Assembly: GCF_003337715.1 (NCBI RefSeq)
Contig: NZ_QPIX01000009.1
Coordinates: forward strand, 166,540-230,539
Length of the DNA stretch: 64,000 nt
Source: Ciceribacter lividus
Lineage (GTDB): Bacteria; Pseudomonadota; Alphaproteobacteria; Rhizobiales; Rhizobiaceae
Reading direction: 5' to 3'
The translations under genes were made by a program, and so were the position numbers. Under the pieces are notes generated by a model, which worked only from the letters and a program-made list of their open reading frames with translations, did not search any database and was not told where the DNA came from. Positions 17,119-25,501 of the stretch are shown one piece after another. The first letter of the stretch is position 1. The number at the start of each line of letters is the position of its first letter.

Positions 17119-18576
17119 ATGACCACTTCCGGCGTTCGCGTCCGTATTGCACCTTCCCCGACAGGCGAGCCCCATGTCGGCACCGCCTACATCGCGCTGT
17201 TCAACTATCTCTTCGCCAAGAAGAACGGCGGCGAGTTCATCCTCCGCATCGAGGACACCGACGCGACGCGCTCGACGGCGGAATTCGAGGAGAAGGTTCT
17301 CGACGCGCTGAAATGGACCGGCCTCAAGTGGTCGGAAGGCCCCGACGTCGGCGGCCCCTACGGCCCGTACCGCCAGTCGGAGCGCAAGGACATCTATCGC
17401 CCCTTCGTCGAGCAGCTCGTTCGCGACGGCCACGCCTTCCGCTGCTTCTGCACGCCGGAACGGCTCGAAATGATGCGCGACGCGCAGCGGGCCAAGAGCA
17501 TGGCGCCGAAATATGACGGCCTCTGCCTCCACCTGACCGCCGAGGAAGTGACCGAGCGCATGGAGGCGGGCGAACCCTCCGTCGTCCGCATGAAGATCCC
17601 GACCGAAGGTTCGTGCAAGTTCCACGACGGCGTCTACGGCGACGTCGAGATCCCGTGGGACAGCGTCGACATGCAGGTGCTGCTGAAGGCCGACGGCATG
17701 CCGACCTACCACATGGCGAACGTCGTCGACGACCACCTGATGAAGATCACCCACGTCGCCCGCGGCGAGGAGTGGCTGGCATCGGTGCCGAAGCACATCC
17801 TGCTCTATCAATATCTCGGCCTCGAACCGCCGAAATTCATGCACCTGTCGCTGATGCGCAATGCCGACAAGTCGAAGCTGTCGAAGCGCAAGAACCCGAC
17901 CTCGATCTCCTATTACTCGGCACTCGGCTACCTGCCGGAAGCGCTGATGAACTTCCTCGGCCTGTTCTTCGTCCAGATCGCCGAAGGCGAGGAACTGCTG
18001 ACGATGGACGAGCTCGCCGAGAAGTTCGATCCGGAGAACCTGTCGAAGGCCGGCGCGATCTTCGACGTGCAGAAGCTCGACTGGCTGAACGGCCGCTGGA
18101 TCCGCGAGAAGCTGACGCCGGAGGATTTCCTCTCCCGCATCTTCGACTGGGCGTCGGAAAACGATCGCCTGACGGAGGGCCTGAAGCTCGCCCAGAGCCG
18201 CATCTCGAAGCTCGGCGAACTGCCGCCGCTCGCCGGCTTCCTTCTGGCGAACGACGTCGGCCTCACGCCTGCCTCCTTCGCAGGTCTGAAGACCTCGCCC
18301 GCCGAAACGCTGGAGATCGTCAACACGGTCCAGTTCGATCTCGAAAAGATCGTCGAATGGAACGTCGCGACGATCGAAGAGGAACTCAGGGCGATCTCCG
18401 ACCGCCTCGGCAAGAAGCTGCGCGTCGTCACGCCGCCGCTCTTCGTCGCCGTCTCGGGAAGCCAGCGCTCGCTGCCGCTCTTCGATTCCATGGCGCTGCT
18501 CGGCCGCTCGGTCGTGCGCCAGCGGCTGAAGGTGGCAAGCCAGGTGCTGGCCTCGATGGTGGGTAGCGGAAGCTGA
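17119..18576 (+). CDS. gltX: Glutamyl-tRNA synthetase
   Basis: Class I aminoacyl-tRNA synthetase, 485 aa, charging tRNA-Glu (and often tRNA-Gln in alphaproteobacteria, for later transamidation). The HIGH-type motif is APSPTGEPHVGTA (residues 11-23) and the KMSKS-type loop is KLSKRKN near residue 255. The anticodon-binding domain forms the C-terminal third. The ATG at 17119 (MTTSGVRVRI) is chosen because the class I fold begins immediately; the frame back to 17065 is unsupported. lysS follows 169 bp downstream, with repeat copy D between. Confidence 0.96.
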   Translation: MTTSGVRVRIAPSPTGEPHVGTAYIALFNYLFAKKNGGEFILRIEDTDATRSTAEFEEKVLDALKWTGLKWSEGPDVGGPYGPYRQSERKDIYRPFVEQLVRDGHAFRCFCTPERLEMMRDAQRAKSMAPKYDGLCLHLTAEEVTERMEAGEPSVVRMKIPTEGSCKFHDGVYGDVEIPWDSVDMQVLLKADGMPTYHMANVVDDHLMKITHVARGEEWLASVPKHILLYQYLGLEPPKFMHLSLMRNADKSKLSKRKNPTSISYYSALGYLPEALMNFLGLFFVQIAEGEELLTMDELAEKFDPENLSKAGAIFDVQKLDWLNGRWIREKLTPEDFLSRIFDWASENDRLTEGLKLAQSRISKLGELPPLAGFLLANDVGLTPASFAGLKTSPAETLEIVNTVQFDLEKIVEWNVATIEEELRAISDRLGKKLRVVTPPLFVAVSGSQRSLPLFDSMALLGRSVVRQRLKVASQVLASMVGSGS

Positions 18577-18588
18577 AATTGAAGTAGG

Positions 18589-18702
18589 CCCCTCATCCGC
18601 CTGCCGGCACCTTCTCTCCCCGCAAGCAGGGAGAAGGGAGCAAGAGGCGCCGCAGCCAGTCCCCTCGCCCCGCTTGCGGGGAGAGGGTTAGGGTGAGGGG
18701 CA
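18589..18702. repeat. Intergenic palindromic repeat, family 2, copy D
   Basis: A 114-bp element running from CCCCTCATCCGCCTGCCGGC to GGGTGAGGGGCAA, with internal hairpins CTCTCCCCGCAAGCAGGGAGAA and CCCCGCTTGCGGGGAGAGG. A second copy in the same orientation is at 25254-25368. It separates gltX from lysS and is non-coding. Confidence 0.8.
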
Positions 18703-18745
18703 ATTTACACGGCGCAAGGCCAAGAGCCGCCACAGGAATTGAACG

Positions 18746-20242
18746 ATGAACGAACAGAAGACCGAAACCGCCCTTTCCTCCGACGCGACGGAAGTCCGTC
18801 GCCAGAAACTCGGGCTGCTGCGCGAGAAGGTGGGCGACGTCTATCCCGCACATTTCCACCGCACGATGACCAATGAGGAACTGGCGGAGAAATATGCCCA
18901 CCTCGAGCCGGACACCGAGTCCGGCGACGTGGTGACGGTCGCCGGTCGTGTCTACTCCTCGCGCAATTCGGGCATGTTCATGGACATCCATGACGCCTCG
19001 GGCAAGATCCAGATCTTCTCGCACAAGGACACGACCCCGGAAGAGGCCCGCAGCCTCCTGCCTCTGATCGACCTTGGCGACATCATCGGCGTGACCGGCG
19101 CGGTACGCCGCACCAAGCGCGGCGAACTGACGATCAACGCGCAAGAGATCACCATGCTGACCAAGACTCTTCTTCCGATGCCGGAGAAGTATCACGGTCT
19201 CGCCGACATCGAGACGCGCTACCGCAAGCGCTATCTCGACATCATGGTGAACGAGGAATCCAAGCTCCGCTTCCAGCAGCGCAGCAAGATCCTCTCGGCG
19301 CTGCGCCGCTTCCTCGAGGACGACGGCTTCATGGAAGTCGAAACCCCGATGCTGCAGGCGATCTATGGCGGTGCAGCGGCCGAGCCCTTCAAGACGCACC
19401 ACAACACGCTGAAGCTCGACATGTACCTGCGCATCGCGCCGGAGCTCTATCTGAAGCGCGTTCTCGTGTCGGGCCTCACCGACAAGGTCTTCGAGGTCAA
19501 CCGCAACTTCCGCAACGAAGGCGTATCGACAAGGCACAATCCCGAATTCACCATGATGGAGTGCTACTGGGCCTATGCCGATTACGAGGACATGATGAGC
19601 CTCGTCGAGCGGCTGTTCGAGAGCCTGGCGCTCGCCGTCCACGGCAAGACCGAATTCGCCTTCACGGACAAGGAGCTCTCGTTCAAGGGTCCGTTCCGCC
19701 GCGTTTCCATGCCCGAAGCGGTCAAGGAAGCGACCGGGATCGACTTCCTGTCGATCAAGACCGACAAGGAGGCACGCGCTGCCGCTTATGGCGCAGGTTT
19801 CGAAGTCGAGAAGGACGCGACCTGGGGTGAATGCCTCGCCTATGTCTTCGAGGAGAAGGTCGAGGCGACGCTGATCCAGCCGACCCACGTCATCAACTTC
19901 CCGAAGGATATTTCGCCCTTTGCCAAGGAAGTACCGGGCGAACCGCGCCTGGTCGAGCGTTTCGAGAGCTATTGCAACGGCTGGGAGATCGGCAATGCGT
20001 TCTCCGAGCTCAACGACCCGGTCGAACAGCGCAACCGCATGGTGGAGCAGCTGAAGCAGGCGCATGAGCGCGGCGAGACCGAAAAGGAACTGGATGAGGA
20101 CTTCCTCGAAGCGATGGACCAGGGCATGCCGCCGGCGGGCGGCCTCGGCATCGGCGTCGACCGCCTCATCATGCTTCTGACGGACTCGCCGTCGATCCGT
20201 GACATCATCCTCTTCCCGGCCCGCCGCCACAAGGGCGACTGA
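18746..20242 (+). CDS. lysS: Lysyl-tRNA synthetase, class II
   Basis: Class II aminoacyl-tRNA synthetase, 498 aa, charging tRNA-Lys. An N-terminal OB-fold anticodon-binding domain (about residues 55-155) precedes the catalytic core. Motif 2 is FEVNRNFRNEG near residue 250 and motif 3 GLGIGVDRLIML near residue 465. Many alphaproteobacteria use an unrelated class I LysRS, so a class II copy is worth noting. The gene ends in a strong terminator at 20266. Confidence 0.95.
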   Translation: MNEQKTETALSSDATEVRRQKLGLLREKVGDVYPAHFHRTMTNEELAEKYAHLEPDTESGDVVTVAGRVYSSRNSGMFMDIHDASGKIQIFSHKDTTPEEARSLLPLIDLGDIIGVTGAVRRTKRGELTINAQEITMLTKTLLPMPEKYHGLADIETRYRKRYLDIMVNEESKLRFQQRSKILSALRRFLEDDGFMEVETPMLQAIYGGAAAEPFKTHHNTLKLDMYLRIAPELYLKRVLVSGLTDKVFEVNRNFRNEGVSTRHNPEFTMMECYWAYADYEDMMSLVERLFESLALAVHGKTEFAFTDKELSFKGPFRRVSMPEAVKEATGIDFLSIKTDKEARAAAYGAGFEVEKDATWGECLAYVFEEKVEATLIQPTHVINFPKDISPFAKEVPGEPRLVERFESYCNGWEIGNAFSELNDPVEQRNRMVEQLKQAHERGETEKELDEDFLEAMDQGMPPAGGLGIGVDRLIMLLTDSPSIRDIILFPARRHKGD

Positions 20243-20265
20243 GCCGTTCGACCTGCCAACAAACG

Positions 20266-20302
20266 AAGCCCCGGGATAGCCCTATCCCGGGGCTTTCGTT
20301 TT
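20266..20302 (+). terminator. Rho-independent terminator of lysS
   Basis: AAGCCCCGGGATAG and CTATCCCGGGGCTT form a perfect 14-bp stem with a 2-base apex (CC), followed by TCGTTTT. It starts 24 bp after the lysS stop and lies just before the convergent hypothetical gene. Confidence 0.85.
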
Positions 20303-20321
20303 CCGATGATGTCATGTGGCG

Positions 20322-20975
20322 TCAGCCGTGACCGCCGCCCTCCGCCGGCGCGGCATGCGCATCGCCGCCGTGGGCAGCTGCGGTTGTCTCGACAGCACCT
20401 TCCGGTTTCGAACAGTCGAACTTGTCGTCGATCGACGCGGCGATGCGTTCGGCGTCCTCGCTCGGCACCACGATCTTTTCGCCGTAGAAGAGGCCGGTCT
20501 CGTTGGCCGGGCGATCGATGTAGTGCGCGCTGAACACGGCCGCACCCTCGACCTCGGGCACGCGCGATGGATCGGGAATGTAGACGACATCCGCGCCGAT
20601 CGCATGACCACGCATGTTCGCACGATCCTTGGGCCCGTTCACGTCGAGCACCACCACCTGAACGAGATCCGGTCTCTCCGCCTCGAACGTCTTCTCGGCG
20701 ACACGCAGCGCCGTCTTCATGCGGGAAAGACCGTCTCCGCCATTGGTCGAGACGTATTTGCGGATCCACTGGCGATCCATCTTCTTGATCAGGACCGTCT
20801 TCACTTCGGTGCACTTCTGGCCGTTCGCTCCCCGAAAGGTCGGCCCGAGCAGCTTCTCGGCGCCGATGTAGACGGCGGCGGCACCCGTCGCACCGCAGAA
20901 AACCAGGACCCCGCCGAGAACGAGTGCCAGCTTTCGGGACGGGCGGAATATATTCAACAGCCCCTTCAAGCCCAC
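20322..20975 (-). CDS. Membrane-anchored hypothetical protein
   Basis: Not recognised. About 217 aa from a GTG at 20975; a longer TTG start at 21014 is also open. One hydrophobic segment lies near residues 14-36 (start LALVLGGVLVFCGATG), with a short basic N-tail, so an N-in single-pass anchor with a periplasmic body is likely. The body has two cysteines (GQKCTEVK and KFDCSKPE) and ends in a low-complexity His/Gly/Ala tail (HGGDAHAAPAEGGGHG) that could bind metal. Convergent with lysS and divergent from the sit remnant; no operon partner. Confidence 0.65.
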   Translation of the reverse strand: MGLKGLLNIFRPSRKLALVLGGVLVFCGATGAAAVYIGAEKLLGPTFRGANGQKCTEVKTVLIKKMDRQWIRKYVSTNGGDGLSRMKTALRVAEKTFEAERPDLVQVVVLDVNGPKDRANMRGHAIGADVVYIPDPSRVPEVEGAAVFSAHYIDRPANETGLFYGEKIVVPSEDAERIAASIDDKFDCSKPEGAVETTAAAHGGDAHAAPAEGGGHG

Positions 20976-21077
20976 GACACCACCATCTGACCACTCCCGG
21001 TTACGCAATACCAACGACCTTTGCTAGCACGCCGATCTTGAGGAAGTTTTAATCGCACGGCACGGATCACGCCAATA

Positions 21078-21094
21078 TTGCGAATGATTTGCAA
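21078..21094. promoter_or_regulatory. Fur/Mur-like box upstream of the sitA remnant
   Basis: TTGCGAATGATTTGCAA is a 17-bp near-perfect palindrome (mismatch only at the paired positions 5 and 13), 15 bp before the GTG of the fusion remnant. It has the TGC-AAT-ATT-GCA character of manganese-responsive Mur sites in front of rhizobial sit genes. The match to a published consensus is from memory and not computed. Confidence 0.5.
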
Positions 21095-21108
21095 AAAGAC
21101 TCGTCTGC

Positions 21109-21378
21109 GTGAGACGGAAGATCATCGACCTGCTTGCCGCCATCATATTCGTCGGCCTGCCCGCCGTGGCGGTCGCAGCGGAGAAGCCGAAAGTCATCAC
21201 GACCTTCACCGTCATCGCCGACATCGCGCGCAATATCGCGGGCGACGCCGCCGAGGTCGACAGCGCCCCGGCCCCGACGATCGTGCTGCTGATGAGCAGC
21301 ATATTCGTTCTGGCCTTCGTCCGAACGGTCTGGCAGGCGCATCGCAGGTCGGTTACGCGAGAATCCGTCTTGAGATAG
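21109..21378 (+). pseudogene. In-frame sitA'-'sitD fusion remnant of a manganese ABC importer
   Basis: A 89-codon frame with a GTG start. Residues 1-23 form a signal peptide. Residues 24-46 (KPKVITTFTVIADIARNIAG, then DAAEV) are the mature N-terminus of a SitA/ZnuA-type metal-binding lipocalin-like protein family (cluster A-I). From about residue 47 the text switches to DSAPAPTIVLLMSSIFVLAF and a basic tail, which looks like the last helix of the cognate permease (SitC/SitD type). This reads as one deletion removing the rest of sitA, sitB and most of the permease genes while keeping frame. No metal ligands remain, so it cannot transport. Whether the short membrane peptide is made is unknown. 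Confidence 0.65.
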
Positions 21379-21467
21379 ATCGCCCTCCAGACTTGCTGGA
21401 GATCAAGCCCCGGATCGTCCATACTTGGTACTAAAGTACTATCGAGTCCCCTCTCCGGAAGGCGTTC

Positions 21468-23222
21468 ATGTCCCCGTTCAGCGCACTGAAAGACCCGACC
21501 CGTTTCCTCTTCTTCACCGGCAAGGGCGGGGTCGGAAAGACTTCCCTGAGTTGTGCGAGCGCCATAGCGCTCGCCGATCGTGGTCTTCGTATCCTCCTCG
21601 TCAGTACCGACCCGGCCTCCAACCTCGACGAGATGCTCGGCGCCAACCTCTCGGACACCCCGACGCCCATCCCCGGGGTTCCGGGCCTGTCGGCCATGAA
21701 CATCGACCCGGAGCAGGCCGCCGAGGACTACCGCACGCGCGTCATCGAACAGCTCGGACCGGAGGCCGACAGCAAGGAGGTGTCGACCGTGCGGGAGCAG
21801 CTTTCCGGCGCCTGCACAACCGAGATTGCGGCCTTCGACGAGTTCGTCGGCCTGCTCGCCGACGACGCCCCCGAATTCGACCACATCATCTTCGACACGG
21901 CGCCGACCGGCCACACGCTACGTCTCCTCAGCCTGCCGAAGGCGTGGACCGGCTTCCTGGAGACCAACGAGCGCGGTGCCTCGTGCCTCGGCCCGCATTC
22001 CGGGCTGAAGATGCAGGAGGACCGCTTCCGCAGCGCACTCCGTTGCCTCGGAGACCCGGCGCGCACCACGATCATCCTCGTGACGCGCCTGGACAAAGGT
22101 GCGATCCGCGAGGCCGCACGCACGTCGGACGAACTCGCCGAACTCGGGTTGTCGAACCAACTGCTCGCAATCAACGGCCGCTTCAGGCCGAGCGACCCCA
22201 CCGACCCGGTGGCGCTCGCCCTCGTGCGGGAGCAGGACGAAGCGATTGCCGGCATGCCCGCGTCGCTCGCGGCCCGCCCACGCGACGAATTTCCGCTGCT
22301 CGGCTTCGACATGGTCGGCATTCCGGCCTTGCGAGCGCTGCTGTCTCCGCCTTCCGCAGCGCCGGCGCAGGTGGAGGACGTGCCGAATGCGGCGGGCGAC
22401 TTGCCGGGGATCGGCAGGCTGGTCGATGAGATCGCCGCCGGCGAAAAGGGTCTGGTGATGGTGATGGGCAAGGGCGGCGTCGGCAAGACGACGGTCGCCG
22501 CGGCGATTGCTGTCGGGCTGGCGAAACGCGGCCATGCGGTGCACCTTACGACCACCGATCCGGCGGCGCATCTCTCCTTCGTCGTCGCAGGCGAGATGCC
22601 GGGGCTCACGGTCGACCGCATCGATCCCGTCGTCGAGACGGAGCGATACATCGAAAAGATCATGGCGACGCGCGGGCGTGATCTCGACGACGAGGGCAAG
22701 GCTCTCCTGCGCGAGGACCTCGCCTCTCCCTGCACCGAGGAAGTGGCCGTCTTTCACGCTTTCTCGCGCGTGGTTGCCGAAGCGCGAAGCGCCTTCGTCG
22801 TCATCGATACGGCGCCGACCGGGCACACGCTGCTGCTCCTTGACGCCACCGGCGCCTATCACAGGCAGATGACCCGCCATCTCGACCCCGACGCGCCCGG
22901 GCGAGTCGTCACGCCGCTGATGCGCCTGCAGGACGAGGGCTACACGCGGGTGGTCCTGGTGACGCTTCCGGAGACGACACCGGTGTCCGAAGCGGCGGCC
23001 TTGCAGGGCGACCTGAAGCGCGCCGGCATCGAACCGTATGGCTGGGTGATCAACAAGAGCATGGCCGCGAGCGGAACCCGCGACCCCCTGCTGCGCTCGC
23101 GCCTGAAGGGCGAGCACGAGCAGGTCGACCGCGTGCGGGAGAAGTATGCGAAGCGCATCTATGCCCTGGAATTCCGCCCGGAAACGCCGGTCGGACTGGA
23201 CGAACTCCGCAGCCTGACTTGA
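21468..23222 (+). CDS. arsA: ArsA-type anion-transporting ATPase (two tandem domains)
   Basis: Arsenite/antimonite-stimulated ATPase, 584 aa, soluble, normally docked on an ArsB pump. Two homologous halves each have a P-loop (GKGGVGKTS at 18-26, GKGGVGKTT at 334-342) and the signal-transduction motif DTAPTGHT (143-150 and 447-454). The three metalloid-binding cysteines known from the E. coli plasmid enzyme are conserved: C116 (SGACTTE), C173 (GASCLG) and C422 (ASPCTEE). No arsR, arsD, arsB or acr3 is in the window, so its pump must be elsewhere. The start has a GGAAGG site. A CTCCAG/CTGGAG hairpin (21385-21401) separates it from the sit remnant, but no T-run follows. Confidence 0.9.
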   Translation: MSPFSALKDPTRFLFFTGKGGVGKTSLSCASAIALADRGLRILLVSTDPASNLDEMLGANLSDTPTPIPGVPGLSAMNIDPEQAAEDYRTRVIEQLGPEADSKEVSTVREQLSGACTTEIAAFDEFVGLLADDAPEFDHIIFDTAPTGHTLRLLSLPKAWTGFLETNERGASCLGPHSGLKMQEDRFRSALRCLGDPARTTIILVTRLDKGAIREAARTSDELAELGLSNQLLAINGRFRPSDPTDPVALALVREQDEAIAGMPASLAARPRDEFPLLGFDMVGIPALRALLSPPSAAPAQVEDVPNAAGDLPGIGRLVDEIAAGEKGLVMVMGKGGVGKTTVAAAIAVGLAKRGHAVHLTTTDPAAHLSFVVAGEMPGLTVDRIDPVVETERYIEKIMATRGRDLDDEGKALLREDLASPCTEEVAVFHAFSRVVAEARSAFVVIDTAPTGHTLLLLDATGAYHRQMTRHLDPDAPGRVVTPLMRLQDEGYTRVVLVTLPETTPVSEAAALQGDLKRAGIEPYGWVINKSMAASGTRDPLLRSRLKGEHEQVDRVREKYAKRIYALEFRPETPVGLDELRSLT

Positions 23223-23243
23223 GCCGCGCGGGGTTTCGAGGCC

Positions 23244-24143
23244 TCAAGCCGCCGGCGCATCCTGCGCGGCCTGTGCGGCCCTGCGGGCGAGCACATTCTC
23301 GCGCCAGACGGTGAAGAGGCCGGCGCCGACGACGATCAGCGACCCTATGATCATGTTCGGCCTCAGCGTCTCGCCGAAGACGCTGACCGCCAGGATCGAG
23401 CCGAGCACGAGCTGCAGATAGGAGATCGGCTGCACGGCGACGGCGGTGAGATTGTCGTAGGCCCTGATGAGCAGGAGATGCGCGGTGATGCCGGTGAGGC
23501 AGAGAAGCAGCATCCATTTCCAGTCGCTGGCGGAGATTTCCGTCCAGAAGAAGGGGCCGGCGATCGTCAGCGCCACCGCGCCGACGGCACCAATATAGAA
23601 GAAGCTCGTCGTCGGCCCGTCCACCCGGCTGACGAGCCGCGTGCAGAGCCCGTAGAGCGCCCCGATCAGGGCGACGAGGAGCGGCAGGACAACCAGCGCG
23701 TTGAAGCCCGACGCGCTGGGTCCGAGGATCAGGAGGACACCGCAAAGCCCGACGACGATCGCCGTCCAGCGCCGCCAGCCGACCTTTTCGCCGAGGATCG
23801 GCACCGAGAGCATTGCGACAATCAGCGGGCCTGAGGCGAAGATCGCCTGCGACTGAGCAAGACCGACCCGCGTGAAGGCGGTGATCGCGATCGGGATCTG
23901 CACGGCCAGCAGAAGGCCGCGCAGGATCTGCAGCCATGGCCGCTGCGTCCGGATCGCCGCTGAAAGTCCGCCGCGGCCGCGCATGGCGAGAAGCACGGCA
24001 AAGAGCGCGAAGGCCCAGTAGCGGATCATCGCGACGAGAACCGGCGGATAGGCGCTGCCGAGATGCTTGGAAACCCCGTCCTGCAGCGAGAAGATGGCAA
24101 AGGCGAGCAGCGCGAAGAGGTAGCCGAGAGGTGTGGATTTCAT
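23244..24143 (-). CDS. DMT superfamily (EamA) transporter
   Basis: Integral membrane protein, 299 aa, with about ten helices in two EamA repeats, as in drug/metabolite exporters such as YdcZ/RhaT relatives. The start MKSTPLGYLFALLAF at 24143 begins directly in helix 1; the frame upstream to 24275 is not supported. It stops 21 bp from arsA's stop (convergent) and is divergent from a LysR gene, a common regulator-exporter pairing. Substrate unknown. Confidence 0.85.
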   Translation of the reverse strand: MKSTPLGYLFALLAFAIFSLQDGVSKHLGSAYPPVLVAMIRYWAFALFAVLLAMRGRGGLSAAIRTQRPWLQILRGLLLAVQIPIAITAFTRVGLAQSQAIFASGPLIVAMLSVPILGEKVGWRRWTAIVVGLCGVLLILGPSASGFNALVVLPLLVALIGALYGLCTRLVSRVDGPTTSFFYIGAVGAVALTIAGPFFWTEISASDWKWMLLLCLTGITAHLLLIRAYDNLTAVAVQPISYLQLVLGSILAVSVFGETLRPNMIIGSLIVVGAGLFTVWRENVLARRAAQAAQDAPAA

Positions 24144-24333
24144 GAAGCGACTGACGGGACAGGCCCGCCGCGCGGTGCGAGGGCATAGAGAAATGGAAGC
24201 ATCGATAGTATACGTCTCTTGACGTTTGCAAAGAGCATCTCTGCGCAGGCCTGCCGTGCAGGCCGCGCGGGTCACCGCCCCGCGGAGGCGCGCCGCGCTT
24301 GCTCTCCAGCCCGCTGTCGTGCTCTAAACGGCC
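24144..24333. promoter_or_regulatory. Divergent promoter region of the DMT exporter and LysR genes
   Basis: 190 bp shared by two divergent starts. It holds ACGTC-TCTT-GACGT (24212-24225), an inverted repeat close to the exporter start, which could serve as a LysR binding half-site pair. Evidence is weak, resting only on symmetry and position. Confidence 0.35.
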
Positions 24334-25242
24334 ATGGCCTTCACCCTCCGCCAGTTGCAGTATTTCGTCGCCGTCGCCGAGCAGGGCTCGGTGACGCGGG
24401 CGGCGCAGAACCTCTCGATTTCGCAATCCTCGGTAACCGAAGCGATCAAGGAACTGGAAGGCGACCTCGGCGTGGAGCTCTTCGATCGCCATCCGCGCGG
24501 ACTTTCGATCACCCATAACGGCCACCAGTTCCTGCGCCACGCGACAAAGATTCTCGCGACCGTCTCGGACGCACGCAACGCCTTTTCCGAGACCAAGGAA
24601 AACAGCGGTGGCACACTCAACATCGGCGTCACCTCGCTGGTCGCCGGCTACGTGCTCTCCGACCTCCTGGCGCGCTACCGCCGCGCCTGCCCCAATGTCG
24701 AGGTGAGTGCGATCGAGGACAACGGCTCTTATCTTGAGCATCTGCTGGTCGGCGGCGAGCTCGACGTCGCCGTCATGGTCATCTCGAACCTGCGCGACCG
24801 CATGGCGCTGCAGGCGGAAATCCTCGAAACCTCGCCCTATCGCCTCTGGCTTCCGATGGGCCACCCGCTGGTTTCCGCCGATATCATCTCGGCCGCGGAC
24901 ATCGCCCGCGAACCCCTGATCATGCTGACGGTGGACGAAATCGAGGAGAATACCGGCAAGCTGCTTTCTGCCCTCGGCGCCCGGCCTCAGGTCGCCTTCC
25001 GCACCCGCTCGGTCGAGGCGGTGCGAAGCCTGGTCGCGACCGGCGCCGGCGTGGCGCTGCTGCCCGATCTCGTCTACCGGCCATGGTCGCTCGAAGGCGA
25101 CCGCATCGAGAGCCGCGACGTCTCGGGTGCCCTGCCGGTCGTGCAGGTCGGCATGGTCTGGCGCAAGGGCTCCAGCCTGCCGCAATCGGCCCGCGATTTC
25201 GTCGGCATCGCCGAGACGCTCCGCAGCGGGCGCGGACGTTAA
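24334..25242 (+). CDS. LysR family transcriptional regulator
   Basis: LysR-type regulator, 302 aa. The winged helix-turn-helix is at residues 3-60 (LRQLQYFVAVAEQGSVTRAA and SQSSVTEAIKELEGDLGVEL). The substrate-binding domain spans about 90-295 and is of the CbbR/OxyR-like periplasmic-binding-protein fold. It faces the DMT exporter and lies 260 bp ahead of the polyamine-type ABC operon, so it might control either; the divergent partner is the more usual target. Confidence 0.9.
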   Translation: MAFTLRQLQYFVAVAEQGSVTRAAQNLSISQSSVTEAIKELEGDLGVELFDRHPRGLSITHNGHQFLRHATKILATVSDARNAFSETKENSGGTLNIGVTSLVAGYVLSDLLARYRRACPNVEVSAIEDNGSYLEHLLVGGELDVAVMVISNLRDRMALQAEILETSPYRLWLPMGHPLVSADIISAADIAREPLIMLTVDEIEENTGKLLSALGARPQVAFRTRSVEAVRSLVATGAGVALLPDLVYRPWSLEGDRIESRDVSGALPVVQVGMVWRKGSSLPQSARDFVGIAETLRSGRGR

Positions 25243-25253
25243 TTCGGGATAAG

Positions 25254-25368
25254 CCCCTCATCCGCCTGCCGGCACCTTCTCCCCGTTCTGACGGGGAGAA
25301 GGGACAAACGGCGCCGCCGTGGCCATCCCCTCTCCCCGCGAGCGGGGAGAGGGTCAGGGTGAGGGGCA
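25254..25368. repeat. Intergenic palindromic repeat, family 2, copy E
   Basis: Same element as 18589-18702: CCCCTCATCCGCCTGCCGGC at the left, inner hairpins CTTCTCCCCGTTCTGACGGGGAGAAG-like and CCCCGCGAGCGGGGAGAGGG, and GGGTGAGGGGCAA at the right. It follows the LysR stop and may end its transcript. Confidence 0.8.
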
Positions 25369-25372
25369 ATTC

Positions 25373-25401
25373 TTGACTTACCATTCGGAAAAACCGATAT
25401 C
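25373..25401 (+). promoter_or_regulatory. Candidate sigma-70 promoter of the polyamine-type ABC operon
   Basis: TTGACT and GATATC are separated by 17 bp, 101 bp upstream of the binding-protein start. A small inverted repeat TCGG-AAAAA-CCGA lies within the spacer. The region is clearly richer in A+T than its surroundings. Confidence 0.4.
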
Positions 25402-25501
25402 ATCTTTCTGATAAATGAATTTGCGAATGCGGCCCTTTCGCGGCACGTTCTCAGGCGGGAACAAAGGCCGTGCGAAGCGGCCGCGAACCGGGAGAAATCA
25501 G

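Noticed and set aside
24212..24225. Definite LysR operator
   Set aside because: Only a 5+5 inverted repeat; kept as a weak note in the promoter region rather than a firm site.
25243..25501. Small gene or CRISPR-like array in the repeat-bearing gap
   Set aside because: The repetition is a single palindromic element also found at 18.6 kb; there are no regular spacers.
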